Made by a program: the position numbers and the translations under genes. From Polychytrium aggregatum (lineage: Eukaryota > Chytridiomycota > Chytridiomycetes > Polychytriales), in assembly GCF_025602895.1 (NCBI RefSeq), contig NW_026516426.1, positions 1-46,700 on the forward strand: a DNA stretch of 46,700 nt, in the 5' to 3' direction. The notes below the pieces were generated by a model. The model was given only the letters and a program-made list of their open reading frames with translations, made no database searches and was not told the DNA's origin. Positions 20,280 through 28,265 of the stretch are shown one piece after another; the stretch's first letter is position 1; every line of letters starts with the position of its first letter.

Positions 20280-22388
20280 ATGGTCAGACCCAAGTTCACC
20301 CCCTCCCCTGCTGCTGCACCCGACCCGAAGCGAGCCCAGAGACGCAAGCGTGCCGTCGCCAAGCGTGGCCGCCCAACACAAATCTCAAACTCATCACCCG
20401 ATTCTGGTACTGAGGGCTCCCTTCTTGACGATCTGTGGTGCAGCTTGCCTTTGGAGCTGCAGTTCGAAATCGCCAAGCATTGGTGGGGTGATCCTGTTGC
20501 CGTCAAGAAGCTCCTTGCCGCCGGCTTCCTGCAACACAAATGCGGCGACATCATCATCAAGGATTTCTTCAACCACGAGTTCGAGCGCCTCTACAAGGGT
20601 GTCTACCCTGGCGATTACATCTACAACGACCTCCAAAACCAGATTCCCCATCTCAAGAGCATCTATGGTCTGGAGGGCCAGATCCTGGACCGCTTCGAGA
20701 GAGACTACTTCCCGTCATGCACCTACGCTGTGCTCTTGACCGAGAGACGCACACAGGAACTACTCACCCTCTTCAAGAACCGCCCCGCGGCACACCGTCT
20801 CATCAAGCTCGCCCGGAATCAAGACTCTGAGGATGATGACTTTTGGGGCGGATATTTGGAGACCTATCCGATCACCATCCCAGAGGACACACCAGGCGGC
20901 CATTATTACTTTGTCGGCCGCCGTTACAAGTACGGTGAAGGTGTCCCGCGCGGCATGGACGAAGCCTTGTGTCTCTTTGCCTTCGGTGCGGCCCAGCAGC
21001 ATCCATTGTGCATGTACGAAATCGCCATCCACAAGTTTGAGCGCGAGCCGGAAGAGTACTACGACGAATTGGTCGAGCTCCTCGATACGATCCCGGATAT
21101 CATCGAGAGCCAGCAGACCATCGACGACATATCCTTTCGCCAAGAACAGCAGTTCAACGACTGCATCGCACCCGCGCTGATGCTCCGGCTCGCCCAGTAC
21201 CATCTCAGCCAGCGCAATGACATCAGCGATGTGATCGAGTACGTCGTCCCCCTCGTGTACAACTACCTCTTTCTGCCCGCACCTGACGACGAGCCCGAAC
21301 ACATCACCACCGCCCGAGAGGAAGAAACCGCCGCCTGGTTCGTCTCGATGGGCGAGCTCTATTACTTTTTCCTCGTCCTCTTCCGGATCGTGGAAGACTC
21401 GTCCTTCTTCTGGTTCTTCAACACGCACCGCTTCTGCGAGGCATACAAGGACTTTCCCGGCATCTCCACCGAGATGTCCCGGTTCATCGTCAAGGACATG
21501 ATCACCCAGACCATCGAAGATCGCGACAACCACCTCTTCCACTGCGCCTATCTGGGCAACTGGCGAGACAGCGAGTTCCAGTACTGCCGCCAATACTGGG
21601 AAATGTTCCAAGACAACGACGATGTCCTCTGGTTCGGCGGGGAGCTGTTCGTCTTTCAGAATCGCCACGACCCAGCCCTGCAAATCATCGAGCAGGACTA
21701 CAAATCCAATCCTGCCGGCGGCGGTGCATTCCTCAAGGCCCTGTGCGAGCTGTACAAGGAATACGAATACGTAGATGATACCGACGACGAATACCACCCG
21801 TGGTTCTCCTTTGCCCGCCTCGAGAGGGTCTATGAGCTGCTCCACGAGTGCATCGCTCTGAACCCCCAGCGCCCCAGCCTGCTCTCCGAGGGTGCCCTGC
21901 TGGTCATGGGGTTGTGCATGGGTCACCAGGACAGGGCCCGCGAGGCGGTCGAGTCCTTCCAGAGCGCCATGCTGGCATCTCCGCACCCCGAGAGGTCCAT
22001 GGCGTCGATCTGTTTCGCCTTTTGCCTGCTCGGGGGCTTTGGCATCACCAGGGACCCGCCAAGGGCAGCCGCCCTCATTGCTTCGCTCGACAGGGACTTT
22101 TTGGCGGCAATGACCAATCTGGACCTCAAGCTGTGGTGTCATTGGCTCGGAAAGGAGGAAGACCCTGACTTTGCTCTGCAGCTCCAATGGCTGAAGGAGC
22201 ACCGCGATATGCTGGTCGATGTCAACGAGATCCTTGAGGACGATGTCGATTTCGTTGTCGACAATGGCGGAGATAGCGACAGCGTTGGTGGAGATAGCGA
22301 CTCGACCTTTTCCCTGTCCCTGACCGATCCCTTGCTGCAGTCGGAGGATGACTGGGAGACGGACTCGGATAGCAACCTGTCCGAGTAG
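20280..22388 (+). CDS. Large F-box-like/Sel1-type repeat protein
   Basis: 702 residues, intact. The basic N-terminus (residues 18-32) contains an AT-hook-like KRGRP, compatible with nuclear targeting. Residues about 50-100 are F-box-like (LWCSLPLELQFEIAKHWW). Sel1/TPR-type helical pairs follow, e.g. GRRYKYGEGVPRGMDEALCL near 225 and the region SEGALLVMGLCMG to AAALIASLD near 550-610. The tail from about 640 is strongly acidic with Ser-Asp repeats. Together this suggests a scaffold or ubiquitin-ligase adaptor; the partner is unknown. An AATAAA signal lies at 22407-22412, just after the stop. Confidence 0.8.
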   Translation: MVRPKFTPSPAAAPDPKRAQRRKRAVAKRGRPTQISNSSPDSGTEGSLLDDLWCSLPLELQFEIAKHWWGDPVAVKKLLAAGFLQHKCGDIIIKDFFNHEFERLYKGVYPGDYIYNDLQNQIPHLKSIYGLEGQILDRFERDYFPSCTYAVLLTERRTQELLTLFKNRPAAHRLIKLARNQDSEDDDFWGGYLETYPITIPEDTPGGHYYFVGRRYKYGEGVPRGMDEALCLFAFGAAQQHPLCMYEIAIHKFEREPEEYYDELVELLDTIPDIIESQQTIDDISFRQEQQFNDCIAPALMLRLAQYHLSQRNDISDVIEYVVPLVYNYLFLPAPDDEPEHITTAREEETAAWFVSMGELYYFFLVLFRIVEDSSFFWFFNTHRFCEAYKDFPGISTEMSRFIVKDMITQTIEDRDNHLFHCAYLGNWRDSEFQYCRQYWEMFQDNDDVLWFGGELFVFQNRHDPALQIIEQDYKSNPAGGGAFLKALCELYKEYEYVDDTDDEYHPWFSFARLERVYELLHECIALNPQRPSLLSEGALLVMGLCMGHQDRAREAVESFQSAMLASPHPERSMASICFAFCLLGGFGITRDPPRAAALIASLDRDFLAAMTNLDLKLWCHWLGKEEDPDFALQLQWLKEHRDMLVDVNEILEDDVDFVVDNGGDSDSVGGDSDSTFSLSLTDPLLQSEDDWETDSDSNLSE

Positions 22389-22417
22389 GTGCGCTGGCAG
22401 CGACCCAATAAATCTCC

Positions 22418-22426
22418 TATATAAAG
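22418..22426 (+). promoter_or_regulatory. TATA box for the Kre9/Knh-like gene
   Basis: TATATAAAG, 42 bases before the ATG at 22468 and only 29 bases after the preceding stop codon, overlapping the 3' end region of that gene. Confidence 0.65.
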
Positions 22427-22467
22427 ACCAGACACCGACCCGGTCCTTCTCGACCATCATCCCCTGC

Positions 22468-23166
22468 ATGCCCAACATGTCTTCCATCCTCGTCACTGCC
22501 CCCATCTCCGGCTCCGTCTGGTCTACCTGCTCCGTCCTTCCGGTCTCGTGGATCGCTTTCCCTGGCGTCAATCTCGGTACCGATCAAGCCCCAACCAACC
22601 GCCTCTTGCTTGTGTCGTCGCAGGTGACTCCCGTCGTTGCTACCGATGTCCAGTGGTCCTCGGATGGCTGGGACTTTGTCATTCCCTCGGTTCCCGCCGG
22701 CCAGTTCAATGTCCAGCTCTGGAACAGCACTGGCTTCATGGCCCAGAGCGACATCTTCAGCATCCAGGCCAATCCCAGCGTCTCTCAGGGTGCTCCCTGC
22801 CCCGCTGCAACCCCGACTTTGACCAGCAGCAGCACCAGCTACACCAGCACCAGCGTCGGTACTCCTACCTACACGCCGACCCCCAGCGTCACCAGCAGCT
22901 CCATCAGCTCCAGCAGCACCGATTGCGAGTCCGAGGCTACCACGACCACCACGGTGACCTGCACTCCCGAGGGCCGCGGCCGCCATCGCCATCATCGCTG
23001 CCCTGCCAGGACCCACACCCACGGACCCTGGTCGGCTTCCGCCACCAGCGATAACCAGGGTGTCACTGCTCCCACGACCAGCGCTGCCACCACCACGAGC
23101 AGCAGCACTTCCCCTGTTCCCCCTAAACGTACCAGCGAGATCTGCTTTGTCATCGATTTACACTGA
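22468..23166 (+). CDS. Kre9/Knh1-like Ser/Thr-rich protein without signal peptide
   Basis: 232 residues. Residues about 4-105 follow the Ig-like Kre9/Knh1 N-terminal domain pattern (VTAPISGSVWS, then an aromatic-rich strand ending WDFVIPSVPAGQFNVQLW and FSIQ), a family of fungal wall beta-glucan assembly and GPI-type surface proteins. Residues 110-232 are Ser/Thr/Pro-rich with a His/Arg patch. Unusually, the protein starts directly at the domain: no signal peptide and no C-terminal GPI hydrophobic tail are seen. Either a short upstream exon is missed or the domain is used inside a cell or particle. Polyadenylation signal AATAAA at 23214-23219. Confidence 0.6.
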   Translation: MPNMSSILVTAPISGSVWSTCSVLPVSWIAFPGVNLGTDQAPTNRLLLVSSQVTPVVATDVQWSSDGWDFVIPSVPAGQFNVQLWNSTGFMAQSDIFSIQANPSVSQGAPCPAATPTLTSSSTSYTSTSVGTPTYTPTPSVTSSSISSSSTDCESEATTTTTVTCTPEGRGRHRHHRCPARTHTHGPWSASATSDNQGVTAPTTSAATTTSSSTSPVPPKRTSEICFVIDLH

Positions 23167-23269
23167 ATGGCTTGAATGAATGAAATGTATCGGGTGTGTG
23201 GTGTTTTTGTGTCAATAAAAAATGTGTTCGAAAGGCATCTGCTTCGTTCCATTGATCCCAATGCCCGGG

Positions 23270-23275
23270 TATATA
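23270..23275 (+). promoter_or_regulatory. TATA box for the small Sel1 gene
   Basis: TATATA, 51 bases before the ATG at 23326. Confidence 0.55.
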
Positions 23276-23325
23276 GAGCGTGGGTCATCCCATCGTCCAG
23301 ATCCAGAGCGTCGCCAGCATCCACA

Positions 23326-24006
23326 ATGGAGAGCATGTCACTCGTACTCGAGATCATCTCCAATGAGAACACATTCATCGCCCACTGCTCGCTCGACACT
23401 GTGGCCAAGCTATTGCGACTCTCCAAGCGCACACGAGCCCTTGTGAATCGACGATTCACCAGGTTCAAGTTGTGGTGTGGACATCACAGAATCTCGCTGA
23501 TCCACTTCTGTGCACGATGTTCTGAACTCATCAACGCAACCAATGCACTCTTCCCATTCTTTCGCGATCAACGACTCGATGATATGAGCTGGGTGATCGA
23601 TATGGCCAATACCACCAACCACCCCGATGTCCACTACATCCTGGGTCGATACTTTTCAAAGTCATTTGGCGGCCCTGGTGTCGACGACAGGGCTCTCTGC
23701 AAACACCACTTCAAGAAGGCTGCTGCCCAGGGACATGCAGAATCGCTCTATGAGCTTGGCCTCATGCAGCAATCCAAGTTCTACGTTCGAGGACAGCAGC
23801 AACGACACTGGGTCAAGATGGAACAATACTTTGCTCTGGCCAGTCAACATGGCCATCTCAGAGCAACATACCATTTCGCCAGAAAAGAATGGAAAAGGAC
23901 AGATGCCACTCCTGAAGAGAAACAGAATGCCATCGAGATCATCAAGGACCTTCGTGACAAGGGTGATGTCATGGCCTGGAAACTACTGGGTGAACTGGGT
24001 CTCTGA
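23326..24006 (+). CDS. Small F-box-like/Sel1 protein
   Basis: 226 residues. The N-terminal 50 residues repeat the F-box-like signature of the two split Sel1 genes (SLDTVAKLLRLSKRTR, then RRFTRFKLWC). Two or three Sel1 units follow (YILGRYFSKSFGG, KKAAAQGHAESLYELGLM, ALASQHGHLRATYHFA). It is the only intact member of this subfamily in the window. Its 3' end faces the truncated propeller gene, with 5 bases between the two stop codons. It is probably an interaction adaptor. Confidence 0.75.
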   Translation: MESMSLVLEIISNENTFIAHCSLDTVAKLLRLSKRTRALVNRRFTRFKLWCGHHRISLIHFCARCSELINATNALFPFFRDQRLDDMSWVIDMANTTNHPDVHYILGRYFSKSFGGPGVDDRALCKHHFKKAAAQGHAESLYELGLMQQSKFYVRGQQQRHWVKMEQYFALASQHGHLRATYHFARKEWKRTDATPEEKQNAIEIIKDLRDKGDVMAWKLLGELGL

Positions 24007-24011
24007 TCCAC

Positions 24012-24937
24012 TCAGATCAGATCTGTCCATGAACCCTGTCCATTCAGCTTGTACCAGAGCTTGTTGGTCGAGCTGCTTGTGACATACACTGCATTACCGC
24101 TGTCGTCGCTGTCACACATGATCGCCGTCGTGGCAGTGTTGGTCGCCGTGTCCGCACTCCATGAAACGCTGCTAGTCATGTTGGCACTCGAATAATATAT
24201 CTTGCCATCTGTACCCACTGCCATCACAGCACCCGCTCCGTACGCACACGCAAACGTCAGTGCTTTGGCATTCCACTGCGTCCAGCTCGTTGTTGAAGTG
24301 GATCCGCCATCCCAGGCATATGCTTGCGTCCACAAATACCCACTCGTGTCCAGAGTCGCCCACATTGCCGTGCTGCTGGAATATGTCATCGTGACCTGCG
24401 TGGGCGAAAACCCACTGGTCGTTATCTGTGTGGCATTATACGTCGTGGTGATATTGGAGTTTTTCCAGAGCACGTTGCTGCTGTTGACATATCCAAATGC
24501 AACGGGTGTGTTTGCAGTGTATCGCATCGCCAGACTCTTACAGTCATTCGATACAGTGATGCGGATCCACGAGCAGGCCGTCGTCACATTGGCGCAATAG
24601 TAGACATTGCCACCCGACTCGGTCGCCCATGCACTGTATGGGTATGTGCTCGAGTTCCTCACAAAACCGACCCGGTTGGCATACGGCGCACTCGGGCACG
24701 GATTCCATGCCGTCGAGCCACTGCTGGTGCTGCCATACCAGATCTTACCACTCGTATCCACCAAGAGAATCACAGAGCCGCTGATCGCTGCCCACACGGC
24801 TCCGGAGACTGTGCCCGTGGCATCGAGCCCACTCACAGTGTTGGTGGGAGCCAGCAGGAGTCGGTCGGTGGTCGAGAGAGCAGTCTTGAAGAACAGCGCA
24901 TAGCCTATTTCGCCATTGAGTGCCGAGTTTGCCCGCG
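24012..24937 (-). pseudogene. LamG-like plus beta-propeller gene, N-terminus lost to element D
   Basis: The frame is open leftward from the element D boundary to the stop at 24012 (about 308 residues) with no credible ATG. The first 35 residues resemble the end of a LamG/concanavalin-type lectin domain (NGEIGYALFFKTALS). Six propeller-like blades follow, each with a G-x-[IVL]-[WY]-[WYLT] strand: GKIWYGS, GNVYYCA, NVLWKNS, GYLWTQA, GKIYYSS, KLWYKLN. This fits a tachylectin/tectonin-type carbohydrate-binding propeller, presumably secreted or surface-located. No frameshift is seen. The lost 5' part should lie wherever the other side of element D is. Confidence 0.65.
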
Positions 24938-25160
24938 TGTCATGAACTGAGTTTCCTTGCCTTGTATCTTGCCTAGTTATCTTGCCTTGTCCTTGAAATG
25001 ACTTTGTATTTTTAGTATCCTAAGCCTTGGATCTAGAATAAAACTTTGGCTTTACACTTGACACTCTGTGTCCCAGTCCAGTCCCCGCTCCTCTCCCTAC
25101 GTTCGAGTCTTGTATTAGGACTCTTGCGCACTTCCCTGCTTGCCCCGTTGTCCAGTCTTG
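24938..25160 (+). repeat. 5' LTR of element D (ends approximate)
   Basis: Non-coding start of element D with TG at 24938 and an AATAAA at 25036-25041. No second LTR exists in the window, so its inner end (about 25160) is a guess and no PBS was identified with confidence. Confidence 0.45.
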
Positions 25161-25235
25161 ACACTTGGCAAGACCTTCAACAACCCCCCACTTGCCCTGC
25201 CTTTGCCCCCGTTCCCTTCGCTATCTCTTTTACCA

Positions 25236-26474
25236 ATGGCTTCCCCTTCTGGCCTTTCCGAGCCCGAGCTCCAGGCCATCCGTGCGGTCATTATCCAGTC
25301 CGCCGAGAACGCCCGTTCTCTCCAGGACTTTTCCAAGTTCCTCCACGATCAGGATGATGCGCTCAACCGCATCACCGATCGTATGGACCAGGTCCTGGCT
25401 CGCCGTGAAGAGGATGTCCGCCAAGTTGTCGCCGCCAGTGTCCAGGAGGCCCTCCGCAGCTACCAGGCCCAGCTACCTCCTCCTGCTCCCGCTCCCGCCC
25501 CGATCCGTCGCGCAGGTCGCCCCTACTTCGGCGTACCTGACGACGTCGATGATCCTGCCCAAGACCCCGAGGATCACTCTGCTGGTCGCAACTCTGCCAC
25601 CAGGCAGATAGGTCCTCCCGACCGCTTCTCTGGTAAGGACCCGAGCCGCTGCAATGCCTTCCTCTCGCATTGCAGACTGGCCTTCGTGTCCAACCCTCCC
25701 CTCTTCCAGACTGAAAGGGATAAGGTGTTTTACGCCTTATCCTATCTCGATGGTACTGCTGCAGACTACATGCAGCCGTACATCGATCAGTTGGAGAGAG
25801 ACCCCGAGTGCTCCCCCCCTGCCATCCGTGACTTTGCCGGTTTCTCCGAGTGGCTCCGTGCTGCCTTTGGCCAGGTTCAGCCCACCATCGCCGCTGCTCG
25901 CGAGATGGTCAGGCTTTACCAAGTCACCTCCGCCGCCGCCTATGCCGCCGAGTACCGCCGCCAAGCCGTCCACCTCGTCACTTGGTCCCAAGACCCTCTC
26001 ATGTTCCACTTCGAGAGTGGACTCAAGCCCTCGGTCCAAGACGAACTCTCCCGCCGCTCCTTCGACAACCTCGAAGATCTCATGCAAGCGGCGATCGCCA
26101 TCGACAACCGCCAGGAGGACCAACGCTCCCGCCGTCCCAACCACCGCTCCGCTCCTGCTCCTGCTCCTGCTCGTCCGGCTCCTCTCCCTTTCCGTCCGGC
26201 TCCTCGTCCGTTCGCTCCTGCTCCTCCTCCTCGCCCCGCTCAAGCCTTCAACGTTCCGCAGCCCATGGACCTCAGCCAGGCTTCCGCTCGCAGGCTGACC
26301 GCCGAGGACAAGGCCGCCCTCCGTGCTGCCAACCGCTGCTTTTATTGCAAGCAGGAAGGACACATTGCCCTTCGCTGCCCCAATAAGACCTCCTCCCGCT
26401 TGGCTGCCATCGATGCTTCTTTGGCTGTCGTTGATGTGAATAAACTTGACGACCAGGAAAACTTCTCTGCCTAG
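25236..26474 (+). CDS. gag: Element D Gag
   Basis: 412 residues from the ATG at 25236-25238. Helical N-terminus, then the Gag domain (about 130-305; FSGKDPSRCNAFLSHC, later WLRAAFG and FHFESGLKPSVQDEL), a Pro/Ala/Arg-rich linker, MDLS, and one CCHC knuckle (CFYCKQEGHIALRC) near residue 370. It belongs to a different family from the other Gags here. The downstream pol frame is -1 relative to gag and already open across the gag stop; no perfect slippery heptamer is obvious. Confidence 0.88.
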   Translation: MASPSGLSEPELQAIRAVIIQSAENARSLQDFSKFLHDQDDALNRITDRMDQVLARREEDVRQVVAASVQEALRSYQAQLPPPAPAPAPIRRAGRPYFGVPDDVDDPAQDPEDHSAGRNSATRQIGPPDRFSGKDPSRCNAFLSHCRLAFVSNPPLFQTERDKVFYALSYLDGTAADYMQPYIDQLERDPECSPPAIRDFAGFSEWLRAAFGQVQPTIAAAREMVRLYQVTSAAAYAAEYRRQAVHLVTWSQDPLMFHFESGLKPSVQDELSRRSFDNLEDLMQAAIAIDNRQEDQRSRRPNHRSAPAPAPARPAPLPFRPAPRPFAPAPPPRPAQAFNVPQPMDLSQASARRLTAEDKAALRAANRCFYCKQEGHIALRCPNKTSSRLAAIDASLAVVDVNKLDDQENFSA

Positions 26475-26990
26475 AAAAGGTCGGAGGAGCTTTCCTAGGC
26501 GTCAATCATGTCATAAATCTTCCTCCTGTAAATGTCTCCACGGTAAATCACTCTTCTGCCTTTTGCCATCTTGCCCCCGTCACCATTGCCACCGTTTCCA
26601 CCGCTCTTGCTTCTTCGTCCTCGCCTCCCGAGCCTGACATCCAACGTCAGCCCTCCCTCGCTGTGACTCTGCTGTGCGGTCCAGAGTCCATACGGGCAAC
26701 CGCCATGATCGATACCGGCGCGGTTACTTCGTTTATGGACACTGGATTCGCCGCAACCCACGCTCTCCCCACCTTTGAAACTTCCTTCGTCATCACTCTT
26801 GCCGATGGTTCTTCGATGGAGTCTAGTCTTGGAGTTTGTGTTTCTATGATCACAGGCATCAGCCACTATGAACAAATCTCGTTCGCGCTGATTCCCTTGG
26901 CTTCATACCCGATCATCTTGGGTATGGATTGGATCAAGAAACACAAACCCTACTTTGACTGGCACCATGACTCTATTTTCTTGCCTTGCA
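26474..26990 (+). pseudogene. pol: Element D pol, protease part only
   Basis: The -1 frame is open from the gag stop onward. It contains a retropepsin-like protease with the active-site motif MIDTGAVTSF and the flap/closing motif IILGMDWI. It is cut by the LTR of copy 2c at 26991 before the reverse transcriptase. No internal stop occurs, so the break is due to insertion only. Confidence 0.85.
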
Positions 26991-27299
26991 TGTAGGAGAT
27001 GGTATCTCCGACGCTGTGCTGCGCGTACTGCGCGTACTGCGCGGCGCAGTGGGTCGTGACCTGTGCTGCGCTTTGCGTTTTCACGCACCGCAGGCAGGCC
27101 ACCGCAGGGTATACCTGCGGGTTGCCCCCGTTCCCCCCGTTTGTCTGGAGTTCGGTTTTATCGTGAATAAACGTAAGTGCTCCCCGAGCTCACCCGTCCG
27201 CTAGAGTAGCCTAGCACCGCCCTGTTCTGCCCCGTCCTGTCTTGTCTTGTACCCCCTCCCTCCCCGTCTTGCCCCAACGTCCCAGTAGTGGACGTTACA
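26991..27299 (+). repeat. 5' LTR of copy 2c (309 bp)
   Basis: TGTAGG...GTTACA. Followed directly by the PBS TGGTAGCATCGG at 27300. Left flank ttgca belongs to element D. Confidence 0.97.
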
Positions 27300-27317
27300 T
27301 GGTAGCATCGGAAATCC
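27300..27317 (+). other. tRNA-type primer-binding site, copy 2c
   Basis: TGGTAGCATCGGAAATCC adjoins the LTR. It would pair with the 3' end of a tRNA ending GATGCTACCA, consistent with an initiator tRNA-Met (5' AGC). Family 2 thus primes differently from family 1. Confidence 0.65.
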
Positions 27318-27421
27318 TCGTCTTGTTTTCGTCCTGTTTGTCCTCTTTCTAGATCCTCAAGCTGGATCCCGCCTCTCTTGCCGACCGACTCTCCTCTCTG
27401 TCCCTGGAGCCTGCCCCTGCC

Positions 27422-28243
27422 ATGAGCAACCCCCGCCCACTTCCGGAAGCCTTCCTCAAGACCTTCCGTGCCCCAGTGTTTACTGGGAAGAGCCGCTCCT
27501 CCTCGGTGGAGGACTGGCTGCAGCAACTCGAGGACTACCTCGATGCTGCCCAAGTCGCCCCCACCCACCACATCGTCGCCGCCAAGCTCTGCTTAAAGGA
27601 CCAGGCGTACCGTTGGTACCGCCGCCAAGGGTTCGACGAGCAGAGCGAAGGTGTGTTTGACGACTTCAAGGACCGCCTCCGTCGCCGCTTCGGCAGCCCC
27701 AATGCTGAACTCATTGCCCGTGACAAGCTATACTCTCTCGTGCAGCGTGGTTCTGTGACCCGCTACATCGAGGAGTTTGAAGACCTCTCCTCCCAGATTG
27801 AGGAGCTGGGCTCTGCTGATGCGATGTACCTCTTCCAGAAGGGCCTCAAGCCCAAGATCAGAGAGTACATCGCCAGCAACCCTGATGCCCGCAAGTCCCT
27901 GGACGTGATGATGGACGTTGCCGAGAACCTCGACAACGTCCAGTACCATGGCCGCCAGTTCTACCCGCAGCTGGCAGGCGGCCATCGGTCTCATCACGTC
28001 CCAGCCCGTCCGCCTCGCCCGGCCCCGCCCGCAAGACCCATGCCTGAGCCCATGGACGTTGACGTCAACGCCATGGAGGCTCGTGGCCCTCCCCGCTCCC
28101 GGTTCCAGCAAGCTGCCACTGTCTCCCCCAAGGACAGACAGAAGCAGGAGGACCTCCGCCATGGTTCCTGCTTCTTCTGTCACCGACCGGGACACCAGGC
28201 CAAGGAGTGCCCCATGAAGTCGGGAAACGGCCGACCCTACTAG
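27422..28243 (+). CDS. gag: Family 2 Gag, copy 2c
   Basis: 273 residues: Gag domain (about 15-160), Pro/Arg linker, CCHC knuckle ([14 protein letters not shown]) near residue 252. The final codons TCG GGA AAC form the slippery site and the stop TAG (28241-28243) falls in the stimulatory hairpin. It is identical to the 2a and 2b proteins. As the structural protein of the particle it must be made in excess over Pol, which the frameshift provides. Confidence 0.96.
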   Translation: MSNPRPLPEAFLKTFRAPVFTGKSRSSSVEDWLQQLEDYLDAAQVAPTHHIVAAKLCLKDQAYRWYRRQGFDEQSEGVFDDFKDRLRRRFGSPNAELIARDKLYSLVQRGSVTRYIEEFEDLSSQIEELGSADAMYLFQKGLKPKIREYIASNPDARKSLDVMMDVAENLDNVQYHGRQFYPQLAGGHRSHHVPARPPRPAPPARPMPEPMDVDVNAMEARGPPRSRFQQAATVSPKDRQKQEDLRHGSCFFCHRPGHQAKECPMKSGNGRPY

Positions 28244-28265
28244 GTGGCTCTGGAGCCCTAGTAGG
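28222..28265 (+). promoter_or_regulatory. -1 programmed ribosomal frameshift signal
   Basis: Heptamer GGGAAAC (28222-28228) is read G GGA AAC in the gag frame. After a 7-nt spacer comes a stem with arms CCTACTAG (28236-28243) and CTAGTAGG (28258-28265), an inner GGCT/AGCC stem and a CTGG loop. Slipping gives GGG AAA CGG in the pol frame. Confidence 0.8.

Larger units (their letters stand above)
24938..26990 (+). mobile_element. Ty3/gypsy-type element D, 5' part only
   Basis: 5' LTR (probable start 24938, TGTCATGAAC), gag and the protease end of pol, cut at 26990 by copy 2c. The remainder of pol is not right of copy 2c, where a Sel1 gene end lies instead, so it has been moved away. If the inversion model is right, it should lie left of the window on the minus strand. 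Confidence 0.8.
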
